Below are positions 16,016 to 24,722 of a stretch of 63,640 nucleotides of DNA, piece by piece. The notes under the pieces were generated by a model, which had not been told where the DNA came from, did no database searches, and saw nothing but the letters and a program-made list of their open reading frames with translations. Each line of letters starts with the position of its first letter. The first letter of the stretch is position 1. The position numbers were made by a program, and so were the translations under genes. The stretch comes from Acidimicrobiaceae bacterium. GTDB lineage: Bacteria > Actinomycetota > Acidimicrobiia > Acidimicrobiales > RAAP-2. The stretch covers positions 1 through 63,640 of the forward strand of contig PKXA01000133.1 in the NCBI GenBank assembly GCA_003133325.1, in the 5' to 3' direction.

Positions 16016-16987
16016 TCAGGGAATCAGTACGACCTTGCCGGCCAGTGTCCTGTCGATGAGGCCGGACATCACCGATGAAGCCTGATCGAGGGGGTATTCG
16101 CTCGGAACCGTGGGATGGAGCTGACCATCGCTGATCAGCCCCATCAGTTCGTCGAGCAGCCGGCGGTTTCCGATCGGGTCGCGAAACGTCCAGGCTCCCC
16201 AGTCCACCCCCACCACCGTGCGATTGTTCAGCAACACCTGATTGAGCGGTACCGGGGCGATGGGGCCCGAGGCGAACCCGATCACGCAGAAGCGCCCGAA
16301 AGGGCCGGTGGCCCGAAGAGCCGGTTCGCTGTGGCGACCACCGACCGGATCGATGACCACGTCGACTCCACCACCCGAAATCTCCCTCGCCCGGACTTTG
16401 AGATCTTCGTCCTCGTAGGCGATGGTGGCCTCCGCTCCCATGGCCACCGCCATGTCGAGCTTCTCCTTGGTCGATGCCGCGGCGATGACTCGTGCCCCCA
16501 GGGCCCGGGCCACGTCGATGGCAGCCAACCCCACCCCTCCACCGGCTCCGAGTACCAGTACCCATTCACCCGGCTTGATCGAGGTTCTCCGGGTGAGAGC
16601 AAACAGGATGGTTCCATAGCTCTGGATGAGGGTGGCTGCCTGTCCGAAGCCAAGGGCGTCCGGCATGGTCACCAGCGTTGGCGCCGATATCACCACCTGC
16701 TCGGCGAACCCGCCGAATCCGGTGAATGCGATCACCCGATCCCCGATCGACACTCCGGTAACGCCGCTTCCGACGGCCGATACCTCACCTGCGATCTCCC
16801 CGCCGGGGACGAACGGGATAGGCGGCTTGATCTGGTAGCGACCCTGGCACAGCAGTCCGTCCACGAAGTTCACCCCGGCGGCCCGCACATCCACCACTAC
16901 CTGACCGTCGCCCGGGGTGGGCTCACCCCGCTCTTCGATGGCCAGACCGCTGAGTGGCCCCAATTCGTTGCAGACAACTGTTCGCAT
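16016..16987 (-). CDS. zinc-independent NADPH:quinone oxidoreductase family (MDR superfamily)
   Basis: The 323-residue medium-chain dehydrogenase/reductase has I-P-F-V-P-G-G-E-I-A-G-E-V in the catalytic domain and the dinucleotide-binding loop G-A-G-G-G-V-G-L-A-A near residue 150. It lacks the zinc-binding cysteines of alcohol dehydrogenases, which places it with quinone oxidoreductases and related enoyl reductases. It probably uses NADPH; the substrate is unknown. ATG 16987 has a TAGGTT box ending 7 nt upstream. It converges on the ccm operon, with only 12 bp between the stop codons. Confidence 0.88.
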   Translation of the reverse strand: MRTVVCNELGPLSGLAIEERGEPTPGDGQVVVDVRAAGVNFVDGLLCQGRYQIKPPIPFVPGGEIAGEVSAVGSGVTGVSIGDRVIAFTGFGGFAEQVVISAPTLVTMPDALGFGQAATLIQSYGTILFALTRRTSIKPGEWVLVLGAGGGVGLAAIDVARALGARVIAAASTKEKLDMAVAMGAEATIAYEDEDLKVRAREISGGGVDVVIDPVGGRHSEPALRATGPFGRFCVIGFASGPIAPVPLNQVLLNNRTVVGVDWGAWTFRDPIGNRRLLDELMGLISDGQLHPTVPSEYPLDQASSVMSGLIDRTLAGKVVLIP

Positions 16988-16994
16988 GGAGGAG

Positions 16995-17000
16995 AACCTA
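16995..17000 (-). promoter_or_regulatory. -10 box of a probable leaderless promoter (quinone oxidoreductase)
   Basis: Minus-strand TAGGTT, 7 nt before ATG 16987. Confidence 0.5.
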
Positions 17001-17032
17001 CCGGGCGCCCGGTCTCACCTCCCCAACTTGGC

Positions 17033-17055
17033 GACGGGCCCTCTGGGCGCCCGTC
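17033..17055 (-). terminator. candidate terminator hairpin after the cysteine desulfurase
   Basis: GACGGGC (17033-17039) and GCCCGTC (17049-17055) form a 7-bp GC stem around a 9-base loop, 48 bp downstream of the cysteine desulfurase stop. There is no U-tract, as is common in high-GC actinobacteria. Confidence 0.4.
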
Positions 17056-17102
17056 GTCTCCACGATTTGTGCAACGCTGCTGCCCGATACCCATCGGGCT
17101 GT

Positions 17103-18248
17103 CTACGATCGAAGGGCCCGCAGCCCCGCCACCACGTTTGGGAACGCGACGGCGAAGGCATCGATGTCAGCGTCGACTGTCGACCAGCCGACGGACAATC
17201 GGAGCGAATGTTCGGCGTCGACTCCCATGGCCTTCAGCACCGGCGACGGCTCGAGCGACTCCGATGAACAGGACGAGCCCGAGTGGGCGGCGATTCCTGC
17301 CTGGTCAAGCCCCAGGAGCACTGGTTCGGCCTCGACCCCATCGATGCCGGCGCACACGATATGGGGAAGATGGCGCTCCGGATCACCGAAGATGGTGACC
17401 CCTTCCACACCGCTGATGGCCTTCATCAGGCGAGCGGCGTGACGGCGGGCGTTGCCTGCCTCGATTTCCATGCGCCCCGGTGCTACCAGCGCCTCGGCGA
17501 CGGCACCGAAGCCGATGGCGGCCGGCAGGTTCTCGAGTCCGGCCCGTCGGGCTCTCTCCTGTTCGCCGCCGACCAGATAGGGGTCGATCCGAAGGCCCCT
17601 GCGGACAATCAGCGCGCCGATGCCGGGAGGTCCTCCCAGTTTGTGGGATGACACCGACACCAGATCGGCATCGAGTGCACCGAGGTCGACGCGGAGGTAG
17701 CCGGCCGCCGCCACCGCGTCCACGTGCGAGAGCACTCCGAGCTGGCGGCAGCGGGACACGATGTCATTGACCGGCTGCACGGTGCCGACTTCGTGATTGG
17801 CCCACTGACAGTGGACGAGTGAAGGCAGCAAGCCGTATTCCGAGCGGCACTGCTCGATCGCGTCGTCGATCGCCTGCAGATGGAGGGTTCCGAACCTGTC
17901 GACCGCCGGGGAGACGACGTCTGCCAATCGGGTCGACGAGTCGCGGGCGGCGGAGTGCTCGATCGCGGCGCAGATCACCGGACCGGGGGAGCGCCGGGTC
18001 GCACCCCACACCGCGCTGTTGATCGACTCTGTCCCACCGGAGGTGAGGATGACCTGAAGCGGTCGTACCGCGAACAGGGCCGCTATCCGTTCGCGTCCGT
18101 CCTCCAACGCAGCTCGGGTGATCCGCCCCTCGGTGTGGACTCTCCCGGGGTCGCCGGTGACTCCAGACTGTGCCCATGCATCCATGGCGTCACGGGCTTC
18201 AGGTCGAAGCGGTGCCGTCGACGCGTGGTCGAGGTAGTGCCGGGCCAA
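17103..18248 (-). CDS. cysteine desulfurase (NifS/IscS family)
   Basis: The 381-residue PLP enzyme starts Y-L-D-H-A-S-T-A-P-L-R-P. It has L-T-S-G-G-T-E-S-I-N, the PLP lysine in S-S-H-K-L-G-G-P (Lys203), and the sulfur-accepting cysteine in S-G-S-S-C-S-S-E (Cys327). It removes sulfur from cysteine for Fe-S cluster or thio-cofactor assembly. The start is TTG 18248, 15 bp after the SufR-like regulator, so the two form an operon. The divergent neighbour is Mrp, an Fe-S carrier, which supports an Fe-S role. No sufBCD or iscU is present in this window. Confidence 0.9.
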   Translation of the reverse strand: MARHYLDHASTAPLRPEARDAMDAWAQSGVTGDPGRVHTEGRITRAALEDGRERIAALFAVRPLQVILTSGGTESINSAVWGATRRSPGPVICAAIEHSAARDSSTRLADVVSPAVDRFGTLHLQAIDDAIEQCRSEYGLLPSLVHCQWANHEVGTVQPVNDIVSRCRQLGVLSHVDAVAAAGYLRVDLGALDADLVSVSSHKLGGPPGIGALIVRRGLRIDPYLVGGEQERARRAGLENLPAAIGFGAVAEALVAPGRMEIEAGNARRHAARLMKAISGVEGVTIFGDPERHLPHIVCAGIDGVEAEPVLLGLDQAGIAAHSGSSCSSESLEPSPVLKAMGVDAEHSLRLSVGWSTVDADIDAFAVAFPNVVAGLRALRS

Positions 18249-18263
18249 CCGATGCGCTCGGTG

Positions 18264-19055
18264 TCAGACCAGGGCGGCGCACTGGTCGTCGCCCCGAGCC
18301 CGGGACGATGACAGGACAACCGGGACACTGCCCTCTGCACCTTCGCCGCACAACCCGGCCAGCAATCCTTTCACCATGCCCCGGTCGACCGCGCACAATA
18401 CGGGGAACTGGGATGCAGTGCTTCCGAACGGGCAGTTGTCCGCCACCACCGCGGTGGAGGTTCCCTGGTCCTCGGCATGGGCGGCGAACCCGTGGGCGGT
18501 CAAGGTGTCAGCGATGGCATGCATGGCGGTCCGCAACGACCGTTGGCCGTCACCAGGTGACATCTGATTGGCCAGGGAGCGACCGTACTCTTCGCCGACC
18601 CGCTCGGCCATGCCCTCGGCAGCTTGAGGCCCCAGCAGCTGAAGCGCCTCCTGGAGAAGAAGCACCAGAAGATCGTCCCGACGGGTGAGTAGGTCGAGGG
18701 TTGGATCGTTGCCGATGGCCCGGAACCGCTTGGACGGTCGCCCGGCTCCGTTGCCGGATGCCCGTTCCATGGTGACCTCGAGATAGCCGCCGGTGGCGAG
18801 ACGCTCGAGGTGGTGACGGGCGACGTTCGGATGGAGCAAAAAATGGGTGGCAACTTCGGACGAGGTCGCGCCGGGGTTGGACCGCACGAAGAGGTAGATC
18901 TCCCGGCGGGTCGGATCGCCGAACGCGGAGGTCACCGCGGTGACTGCCGCCGAAAACTGGCTGTCCGACTCGTGGGTAACCGCCGCTCCGCCGCCCAGCA
19001 CCACCGGTGCGAGTGGGTCGGCGCCAACCACGAGTCTGTCTGAGGCCGCTTGCAC
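18264..19055 (-). CDS. SufR-like winged-helix regulator with C-terminal cysteines
   Basis: The 263-residue protein of the COG2345 type has a winged helix at about residues 40-110 (F-G-D-P-T-R-R-E-I-Y-L-F, then S-S-E-V-A-T-H-F). Its C-terminal domain carries Cys208 (in N-C-P-F), Cys221, Cys236 and Cys259. This cysteine set resembles that of SufR, which binds an Fe-S cluster and represses suf genes when clusters are plentiful. It probably controls its own operon with the cysteine desulfurase, and perhaps mrp across the shared promoter. GTG 19055 is chosen because TAGACT ends 7 nt before it; the longer frame to 19187 would run into mrp. Confidence 0.82.
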   Translation of the reverse strand: MQAASDRLVVGADPLAPVVLGGGAAVTHESDSQFSAAVTAVTSAFGDPTRREIYLFVRSNPGATSSEVATHFLLHPNVARHHLERLATGGYLEVTMERASGNGAGRPSKRFRAIGNDPTLDLLTRRDDLLVLLLQEALQLLGPQAAEGMAERVGEEYGRSLANQMSPGDGQRSLRTAMHAIADTLTAHGFAAHAEDQGTSTAVVADNCPFGSTASQFPVLCAVDRGMVKGLLAGLCGEGAEGSVPVVLSSSRARGDDQCAALV

Positions 19056-19061
19056 GTCACC

Positions 19062-19068
19062 TAGTCTA
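19062..19068. promoter_or_regulatory. overlapping divergent -10 boxes between sufR-like gene and mrp
   Basis: The heptamer TAGTCTA reads TAGTCT on the plus strand (toward mrp) and TAGACT on the minus strand (toward the regulator, 7 nt before GTG 19055). One 7-bp element can thus serve both directions. Confidence 0.5.
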
Positions 19069-19101
19069 CGGTGAACCCGAATTTTTCCGAGGAGATTCCG
19101 T

Positions 19102-20283
19102 ATGTCCATCGACGAGCCCCAGGTCAGAGTGGCTGTTGCCGCGGTGACCGATCCCGAACTGCGACGCCCGCTGGGGGAATTGGGCATGGTCGGGGGAGTG
19201 GGGGTGAAGCGGAAGCGGGTGGTAGTGGATATCGCCCTACCTGTCGGTCACTACCCGCAAGTCGACGAATTGGTGGGCCGGGTGCGTCTGGCGGTGAGCG
19301 CGCTGGACGGGGTCGACGAAGTGGTGGTGGAACAGACGTTGATGGGGGAGGAGGACCGGGCGCGGCTTCGGATGTTGCTTCGGGGAGAGCCGGTCGAAGG
19401 TGCAGTTCCGGACGCGGCCGGAACTGCACACGATCACGGCGGACACGATCACGGTGCCCCCCTCGGCCACGAGGAAGGGCGTCCGAATCGATTCATGCTC
19501 CCAAGGTCGAAGACCCGGGTGATCGGGGTGTCGTCGGGCAAGGGTGGAGTCGGGAAGTCTTCGGTGACCGTCAATCTCGCGGTGGCGTTGTCCCGGTTGG
19601 GCTACGACGTCGGGATCCTCGATGCCGACGTGTACGGATTCTCGGTACCCAAGATGCTCGGGGTCACCGAGGACCCATTGATCATCGGCGACCTGGTGGT
19701 GCCGGCGACAGCCAACGGCGTGCGCTGTCTGTCGATGGGATTCTTCGTCCCCGATGACACGCCGGTGATTTGGCGCGGTCCGATGTTGCACAAGGCGTTG
19801 GAACAGTTTCTGGTCGATGCGTACTGGGGTGAGCCCGATTACCTGCTCGTCGACATGCCCCCGGGGACTGGGGACGTCACCCTGTCTCTGGGTCAGTACC
19901 TGACCAAGACGGAGGTGTTCGTCGTCACCACGCCACAGCCGGCGGCGCAGAGGGTGGCCCAGCGTTCGGCATACGCAGCCCGCAAGTTGAAGCTTTCGGT
20001 ACGCGGTGTCATCGAGAATATGAGCTGGTTCACCGGTGACGATGGGACCCGGTACGAGTTGTTCGGTGCCGGCGGCGGCAAAGAACTCGCTGACGAGCTC
20101 GGGGTCCCCCTGTTGGCGCAAGTGCCACTGGTGCCGGCACTACGCGAGGGTGCCGACGTGGGCATTCCGGTGGCCGTGGCCGATCCCGACGGCGAGGCCG
20201 CGGCTGTCTTCGCCGCATTGGCGTTGTCCATTGTCGAGATGGGCCCGGCCCGCGTCTACCGAAAAGAGTTGACGGTTCGTTGA
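19102..20283 (+). CDS. mrp: Mrp/ApbC-type Fe-S cluster carrier ATPase
   Basis: The 393-residue protein has an N-terminal MIP18/DUF59 domain (residues 5-90) and a histidine-rich linker H-D-H-G-G-H-D-H-G at about 110-118. The ATPase domain has the deviant Walker A G-K-G-G-V-G-K-S-S at 146-154 and D-M-P-P-G-T-G-D. It carries Fe-S clusters to target proteins. The CXXC pair that holds the bridging cluster in many Mrp proteins is missing: the segment reads E-N-M-S-W-F-T-G-D-D-G, which to my recollection is common in actinobacterial Mrp. GAGGAG lies 7 nt before the ATG. The regulator and cysteine desulfurase are divergent. Confidence 0.92.
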   Translation: MSIDEPQVRVAVAAVTDPELRRPLGELGMVGGVGVKRKRVVVDIALPVGHYPQVDELVGRVRLAVSALDGVDEVVVEQTLMGEEDRARLRMLLRGEPVEGAVPDAAGTAHDHGGHDHGAPLGHEEGRPNRFMLPRSKTRVIGVSSGKGGVGKSSVTVNLAVALSRLGYDVGILDADVYGFSVPKMLGVTEDPLIIGDLVVPATANGVRCLSMGFFVPDDTPVIWRGPMLHKALEQFLVDAYWGEPDYLLVDMPPGTGDVTLSLGQYLTKTEVFVVTTPQPAAQRVAQRSAYAARKLKLSVRGVIENMSWFTGDDGTRYELFGAGGGKELADELGVPLLAQVPLVPALREGADVGIPVAVADPDGEAAAVFAALALSIVEMGPARVYRKELTVR

Positions 20284-20302
20284 ACGACATGGTTAAACGA
20301 CA

Positions 20303-20321
20303 TGATGGATCGGATCCATCA
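20303..20321. terminator. palindrome between convergent mrp and methyltransferase genes
   Basis: TGATGGATC (20303-20311) and GATCCATCA (20313-20321) are perfect reverse complements around one base. In RNA this is a hairpin of about 7 bp with a short loop. Its place between convergent genes fits a two-way terminator. A direct repeat AACGACATG precedes it. Confidence 0.5.
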
Positions 20322-20341
20322 GCAGATCTCGCCTCGACCGG

Positions 20342-21103
20342 TCAGAGGGGCTTCCGGGCTTCGATCAAAAAGCGCTTGGCGTGGGCTACAACGGACCCCC
20401 GGACCTGAATCTGGTCGTGGAGTTGGGCGAGTTGGGTTCGATAGAGCGCAGTGGTGAAGCCCGGAACGATCCAGATGACTTTCCGGAGGAAGTAGGTAAC
20501 GGCGCCGACATCAAGGAACACCTTGTGCAACGACTCCTGGCGTAGATCGACCACGGCCAGGCCGGCTGCCTCGACCGCCGAAGCCGCTCGTTGCAGGCTC
20601 CGGCTCTGGTTGACCGGCTGGGGTCCCATCATGAAGTCGGTGAGTTCACGGACCGATCCGGCCCCGATCTGCTGGGACAGATAGGTTCCACCCGACCGTA
20701 GGACGCGTCCGATTTCGTCCCAACGGGGGACTGTGGGGTGGCGGCTCACAATCAGGTCGAAGGAGTTCACAGGGAATGGCAGATCGGCGTCGTCGTGGAC
20801 TTCGACCACTGTTGCACCCAACAATCGCATGTTGCCCCGGGCGAGTACCACGTTCGGTGGCCACGACTCGGTGGCCACCAGTACCGCCGGCGGATGGGGG
20901 ATCTGCGCAAGGACCTCGCCCCCACCGGTCTGGATATCGAGCGCCGCTGCCGATTCGGCCATCCGGGCTGCGACCATCCCCGAGTAGCCCCAGGGCGGGC
21001 ATTCCTCGGTAGCTCGGCCCTCGAACCAGGAAAAATCCCAGCCTTCCACGGGTACCGACTCGCCTTCGGCTACCAATTCCTCGAACGTCGGTGGCGAAGG
21101 CAC
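20342..21103 (-). CDS. SAM-dependent methyltransferase (class I-like)
   Basis: The 253-residue protein has a degenerate class I Rossmann fold: A-L-D-I-Q-T-G-G-G-E-V in place of the usual motif I, then V-V-E-V-H-D-D-A-D-L-P-F-P and S-F-D-L-I-V-S-R-H, the S-adenosylmethionine and post-motif II regions. The substrate is unknown. The start is GTG 21103; a TACCGT box lies 9 nt upstream, close to leaderless spacing. It converges with mrp across a palindrome. Confidence 0.75.
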   Translation of the reverse strand: MPSPPTFEELVAEGESVPVEGWDFSWFEGRATEECPPWGYSGMVAARMAESAAALDIQTGGGEVLAQIPHPPAVLVATESWPPNVVLARGNMRLLGATVVEVHDDADLPFPVNSFDLIVSRHPTVPRWDEIGRVLRSGGTYLSQQIGAGSVRELTDFMMGPQPVNQSRSLQRAASAVEAAGLAVVDLRQESLHKVFLDVGAVTYFLRKVIWIVPGFTTALYRTQLAQLHDQIQVRGSVVAHAKRFLIEARKPL

Positions 21104-21169
21104 GGCGCGGGCACGGTATCGGTCGCAGCCGCTACCCCTGCAACTACAAATTGGAGCTGTATCTGGTCC

Positions 21170-21988
21170 TCAATCGACCCCAAAGGCGATGGCGGTCTGT
21201 TCTGGACCCTCGGCGGCCAGAGCTTTGAATCCGGAGGTGCCGTAGTCGAGCAATTCGCGACCGGCCCGCACCACCGCGGCGAGTGCCACCTGGCTGAACG
21301 CCCCGCCGACCGAAATGCGGGCTATGCCGGCTTGGGCCAGTTCGGCTACCGAGGCAAGACCAGGGGGCGCGAGAACGTTGAGGGGCCGATCAACCTCGGC
21401 GACCACCCGGCGGATGTCGTCGATGTCGGTCAGGCCGGGGGCGTACAGGACGTCGGCGCCTGCATCTTGGTAGGTCTGAAGCCGAGCAATCGTGTCGGGC
21501 AGGTTGGGGTTCCCGCGGACGAAGTTCTCTGCCCGGGCGTTCAGCACAAGCTTAGATCCGGTGTGCGCTGTTTGGACGGCAGCGGCGACCCGCTCGACGG
21601 CCAGACCGATGTCGTAGATCGGCGCATCCGAACTGCGGGAGAAATCTTCGACCGAGCAGCCGGCCAAACCTACGGCAGCTGCATCCTGGACGGTAGCGAA
21701 TACCCCGTCAGGATCTTCGGCATAACCGTTTTCCAGGTCAGCCGAGACGGGGACGCCCACCGCGGCGACGATAGAAGATGCATGTGCGAGGGCGGCAACC
21801 CTGTCGATGGAGCCATCCGGCTGACCGAGCGTCGCGGCGTAACCGCTACTGATCGTGGCCAGCGCCAGAGAGCCCATCGAGGAGAGCAATTTGGCGCTGC
21901 CGGTATCCTATGGGTCCGGCATGAGGAGAGGCCGACCGGACACGTGAAGGTCCCTGAAGAAGTTGGTCCTGTCCACTGGAAACATCAC
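21170..21988 (-). pseudogene. isocitrate lyase/PEP mutase family gene interrupted by an in-frame amber codon
   Basis: The frame from GTG 21988 reads F-F-R-D-L-H-V, P-L-L-M-P-D-P, TAG (21910-21908, codon 27), then D-T-G-S-A-K-L-L-S-S-M-G and a full ICL/PEP-mutase barrel with the catalytic loop S-A-D-L-E-N-G-Y. Family members have tryptophan at the TAG position (N-P-W-D-A-G-S-A-K), so a single TGG-to-TAG change explains the stop. A TACAGT box ends 7 nt before GTG 21988, so the promoter belongs to the full-length gene. Re-initiation at ATG 21889 would give 239 residues lacking the first strand. Related enzymes cleave 2-methylisocitrate- or oxaloacetate-like acids. Confidence 0.75.
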
Positions 21989-21995
21989 GGTTCCG

Positions 21996-22001
21996 ACTGT
22001 A
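21996..22001 (-). promoter_or_regulatory. -10 box of a probable leaderless promoter (ICL/PEP-mutase gene)
   Basis: Minus-strand TACAGT, 7 nt before GTG 21988. Confidence 0.45.
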
Positions 22002-22007
22002 CCGAGG

Positions 22008-23375
22008 TCAGGACCAGCCGGCACGGGTGGCAGGCATTCCGCTGTCACCGTTCGGTCCAGGAACAACTCCGAGTACCTGGTGGACGGACAACCCTCCGTC
22101 GTCGAACCCGTTCGCCGACGCCGCCATGTAGAGCCGCCAGATGTTGGAGCGGTGCAGACCCACCAGGGCGACCGCCTGGTCCCAGTGATCTTCGAGATTG
22201 GCGACCCAGGCGCGCAGTGTCTTTGCATAGTGCTCGCGTAGTGACTCGACGTCTCGGACCTCGAATCCCGCTCGTTGCATGGCCAAGATCACCTCCCCGA
22301 CATCGAGCAACTCACCGTCAGGGAACACGTATCGCCCGATGAAGGTCCGCCGGCCCAGCTCTGAACCTCCGGGTGTGGAAATGGCATGATTGAGCAGCCT
22401 GCCGGTAGGCCCGAGGAGGTTCTGCAGTGTTTCGAAGTACCGTGCCATCGCCGATGTGCCTACGTGTTCGAACATGCCGATTGACGAGATGGCATCGAAA
22501 CGCTCGCCTCGCAACTCCCGGTAGTCCTTGAGCCGGATCTCGATGTGGTCATCGAGGCCTGCGGCCTGCACCCGCTCGCGGGCATGTTCGACCTGTTCGG
22601 AGCTGAGCGCGACTCCCACCACGTTGGCCTGGTGGTATCGGGCAGCATGGATCGCCATCGATCCCCAACCGCACCCGACGTCGAGCAGACGTGCCCCCGG
22701 ATGCTGATCGAGGCCCAGCTTGCGACAGATCAATTCGTGTTTGGCATCCTGGGCTTCTTCGAGTGAGGTCGTTTCGCCGACAAACCGGGCGCACGAATAC
22801 GTCATTCGTAGTCCGAGAAACAATCGGTAGAACTCGTTCCCCACGTCGTAGTGGTGACTGATGACCTTGGCGTCCCGACCAAGGGAGTGGATCCGACCCG
22901 AGGGCCGGCACTCTTCGTTTGGAGCTGGCAGTGGGGCACCGATCGCCCCCAGACGCCTGGCGGCATCCATGATGGATGGCAGCCCTCGCAGCCCCATCTT
23001 TCGAAGATCATGTGGAGCCGAGTCGTGGAGTACCCGCAATATGGCGAACAGATCTCCCTCCAGCGTCAGGTCGCCGGCCACGAACGCTCGGGCCACACCC
23101 AACTCTCCCGGAGACCACAGCATGCGCCGCACCGCATCGACGGAGTTGACCCGAACCGTCCCGATGCCTCCGAGGGGACCGACACCGCTTCCGTCCCAGA
23201 ACTCGAATCGCACCGGCAACTCGGTGCCGAGGAAGACTCGTAGGAGGGGAGCGAGTGCAAGGGCAGCATTCCCGCTGGCCCCGCTGCCGCTGCCGCTGTC
23301 GTTCATCGACGAGGAAACGTGGGATGAACCTTGCAAGGGTGTTCCCGCTGAATGAAACGAATCTCGGATGACCAT
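22008..23375 (-). CDS. cyclopropane-fatty-acyl-phospholipid synthase family methyltransferase
   Basis: The 455-residue protein has an N-terminal lipid-binding region (about residues 40-150) and the CFA core: H-H-Y-D-V-G-N-E-F-Y, M-T-Y-S-C-A-R-F, the SAM motif L-L-D-V-G-C-G-W-G-S, then I-G-M-F-E-H-V-G and Y-V-F-P-D-G-E-L. It transfers a methylene group from S-adenosylmethionine to an unsaturated acyl chain in membrane phospholipid. GAAGGAG precedes ATG 23375 by 7 nt; the frame extends to 23516 without family similarity. The N-terminal 30 residues are serine/glycine-rich. It starts 90 bp downstream of dgt on the same strand. Confidence 0.9.
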   Translation of the reverse strand: MVIRDSFHSAGTPLQGSSHVSSSMNDSGSGSGASGNAALALAPLLRVFLGTELPVRFEFWDGSGVGPLGGIGTVRVNSVDAVRRMLWSPGELGVARAFVAGDLTLEGDLFAILRVLHDSAPHDLRKMGLRGLPSIMDAARRLGAIGAPLPAPNEECRPSGRIHSLGRDAKVISHHYDVGNEFYRLFLGLRMTYSCARFVGETTSLEEAQDAKHELICRKLGLDQHPGARLLDVGCGWGSMAIHAARYHQANVVGVALSSEQVEHARERVQAAGLDDHIEIRLKDYRELRGERFDAISSIGMFEHVGTSAMARYFETLQNLLGPTGRLLNHAISTPGGSELGRRTFIGRYVFPDGELLDVGEVILAMQRAGFEVRDVESLREHYAKTLRAWVANLEDHWDQAVALVGLHRSNIWRLYMAASANGFDDGGLSVHQVLGVVPGPNGDSGMPATRAGWS

Positions 23376-23464
23376 CGAGTACTCCTTCACCTGCCCGTAA
23401 ATACTTTTGCGATCCGATGTTACGGGGCGCCCCGCGATTTGATGATTCAGCTTTTCCGGTCCAA

Positions 23465-24631
23465 TCAGATCTGTCGTGTGATTCCAATTCCGATAGGAAG
23501 CTTGTCGGGATCCCAACCAAGGACGGCCACCGCTTGACTGAACGCGAATCGGTCAGTCATCCCGGCCACGTAGCTGACGGCTGCCTCGAGGGCCTCCGCG
23601 TCACCACCTCGCAGGTCGGCGTCGTGCCCGTCTCCGTCGGGAATGAGATTGGGCCGGTCACCGTAGTGCTCGACAAGTGCCCGAAGCACTGCGACCACGG
23701 CTTGCCCTTGGGCGACCGAACTCGGACGCAGGTAGATGTGCTCATAGTTGCAGGCCCGAAAGGCCGAAAGGGCTTCGGCATAGGTGGCCGACATTCCGAT
23801 CCGGCCGGTTTGTAACACCGTTGAGACCATGGCGTCGATGAATGTCCCCAATTGTTGGCTCCGGCGTTCTCCGCAGCTTTCACGGACCAAGGTCGGGAGC
23901 ACACTGGGTGTGACGATCCCACTCTTCACCGCGTCCTCGAAATCGTGACAGACGTAGGCGATTCGGTCGGCCCAACTGACCACCTCCCCTTCCGGGGTGC
24001 TCGGCGCCGGCCGGGACCAAGAGTGGTTGCGTATGCCATCGAGTGTCTCCCAACAGAGGTTGAGCCGGGCCAGGGACACGTCGGCTCCCCACGGGGCGTG
24101 ATCGAATCCGCCGACGACATAGGGGGACAGGGCGTCCTCGCTCGCATGACCCCCGGGTCCGTGTCCGCAATCGTGCCCCAAAGCGATGGCCTCGGTCAGT
24201 GCCACGTTGAGTCTGCATGCTCGGGCAATGCCGGTGGCCACCTGGGCCACCTCGAGGGCATGGGTCAGTCGTGTGCGCTGATGATCGTCAGGGAAGACGA
24301 ACACCTGGGTCTTCCCGGCCAGACGACGGAAGGCAGGGGCATGGAGGATCCGGTCACGGTCCCGTTCGAAGCAGGTCCGCCATGGATCAGGCTCCTCTGG
24401 CCGTTGCCTGGTGCCGCCGCCATGGGCGAGGGTTGCCCCCGCTGCCTGTTGTGCGTGCTCCTCCGCTTCGCGACCGGAGCGGTCGAGACCCGAGATGGGG
24501 CCGTTCAGGTCTGCCGCCGTCCGGCTGTCGGCATGAGCGAATTTGGTGTCCTTGTCTCCATGCGCGTACATGGTGGACGCCCACCGCCGATTGCGTTCGT
24601 TCTCACCTTCCACAGTGCCAGTGTGCCCCAT
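23465..24631 (-). CDS. deoxyguanosinetriphosphate triphosphohydrolase-like (HD domain) protein
   Basis: The HD-domain protein contains D-R-D-R-I-L-H-A-P-A-F-R-R-L-A-G-K-T-Q-V-F, then R-L-T-H-A-L-E-V-A-Q-V, A-L-G-H-D-C-G-H-G-P-G-G-H, and a late histidine/aspartate pair in Y-V-C-H-D-F-E-D-A, the metal-binding set of dGTPase-like enzymes. It hydrolyses dNTPs to nucleosides and triphosphate. The start is uncertain: ATG 24631 (388 residues) or ATG 24571 (368 residues), neither with a clear ribosome-binding site. A further extension to 24895 overlaps the divergent DUF3107 gene and is rejected. Confidence 0.88.
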   Translation of the reverse strand: MGHTGTVEGENERNRRWASTMYAHGDKDTKFAHADSRTAADLNGPISGLDRSGREAEEHAQQAAGATLAHGGGTRQRPEEPDPWRTCFERDRDRILHAPAFRRLAGKTQVFVFPDDHQRTRLTHALEVAQVATGIARACRLNVALTEAIALGHDCGHGPGGHASEDALSPYVVGGFDHAPWGADVSLARLNLCWETLDGIRNHSWSRPAPSTPEGEVVSWADRIAYVCHDFEDAVKSGIVTPSVLPTLVRESCGERRSQQLGTFIDAMVSTVLQTGRIGMSATYAEALSAFRACNYEHIYLRPSSVAQGQAVVAVLRALVEHYGDRPNLIPDGDGHDADLRGGDAEALEAAVSYVAGMTDRFAFSQAVAVLGWDPDKLPIGIGITRQI

Positions 24632-24722
24632 GGCTGTGCCACTGGGACGCCACGCTGCGCTGAGCTTGTATCGTCGGGGGGTCGGCGCAACCGCTGGCAA
24701 ACTGTGGAGAGGAGCGTGCCAG

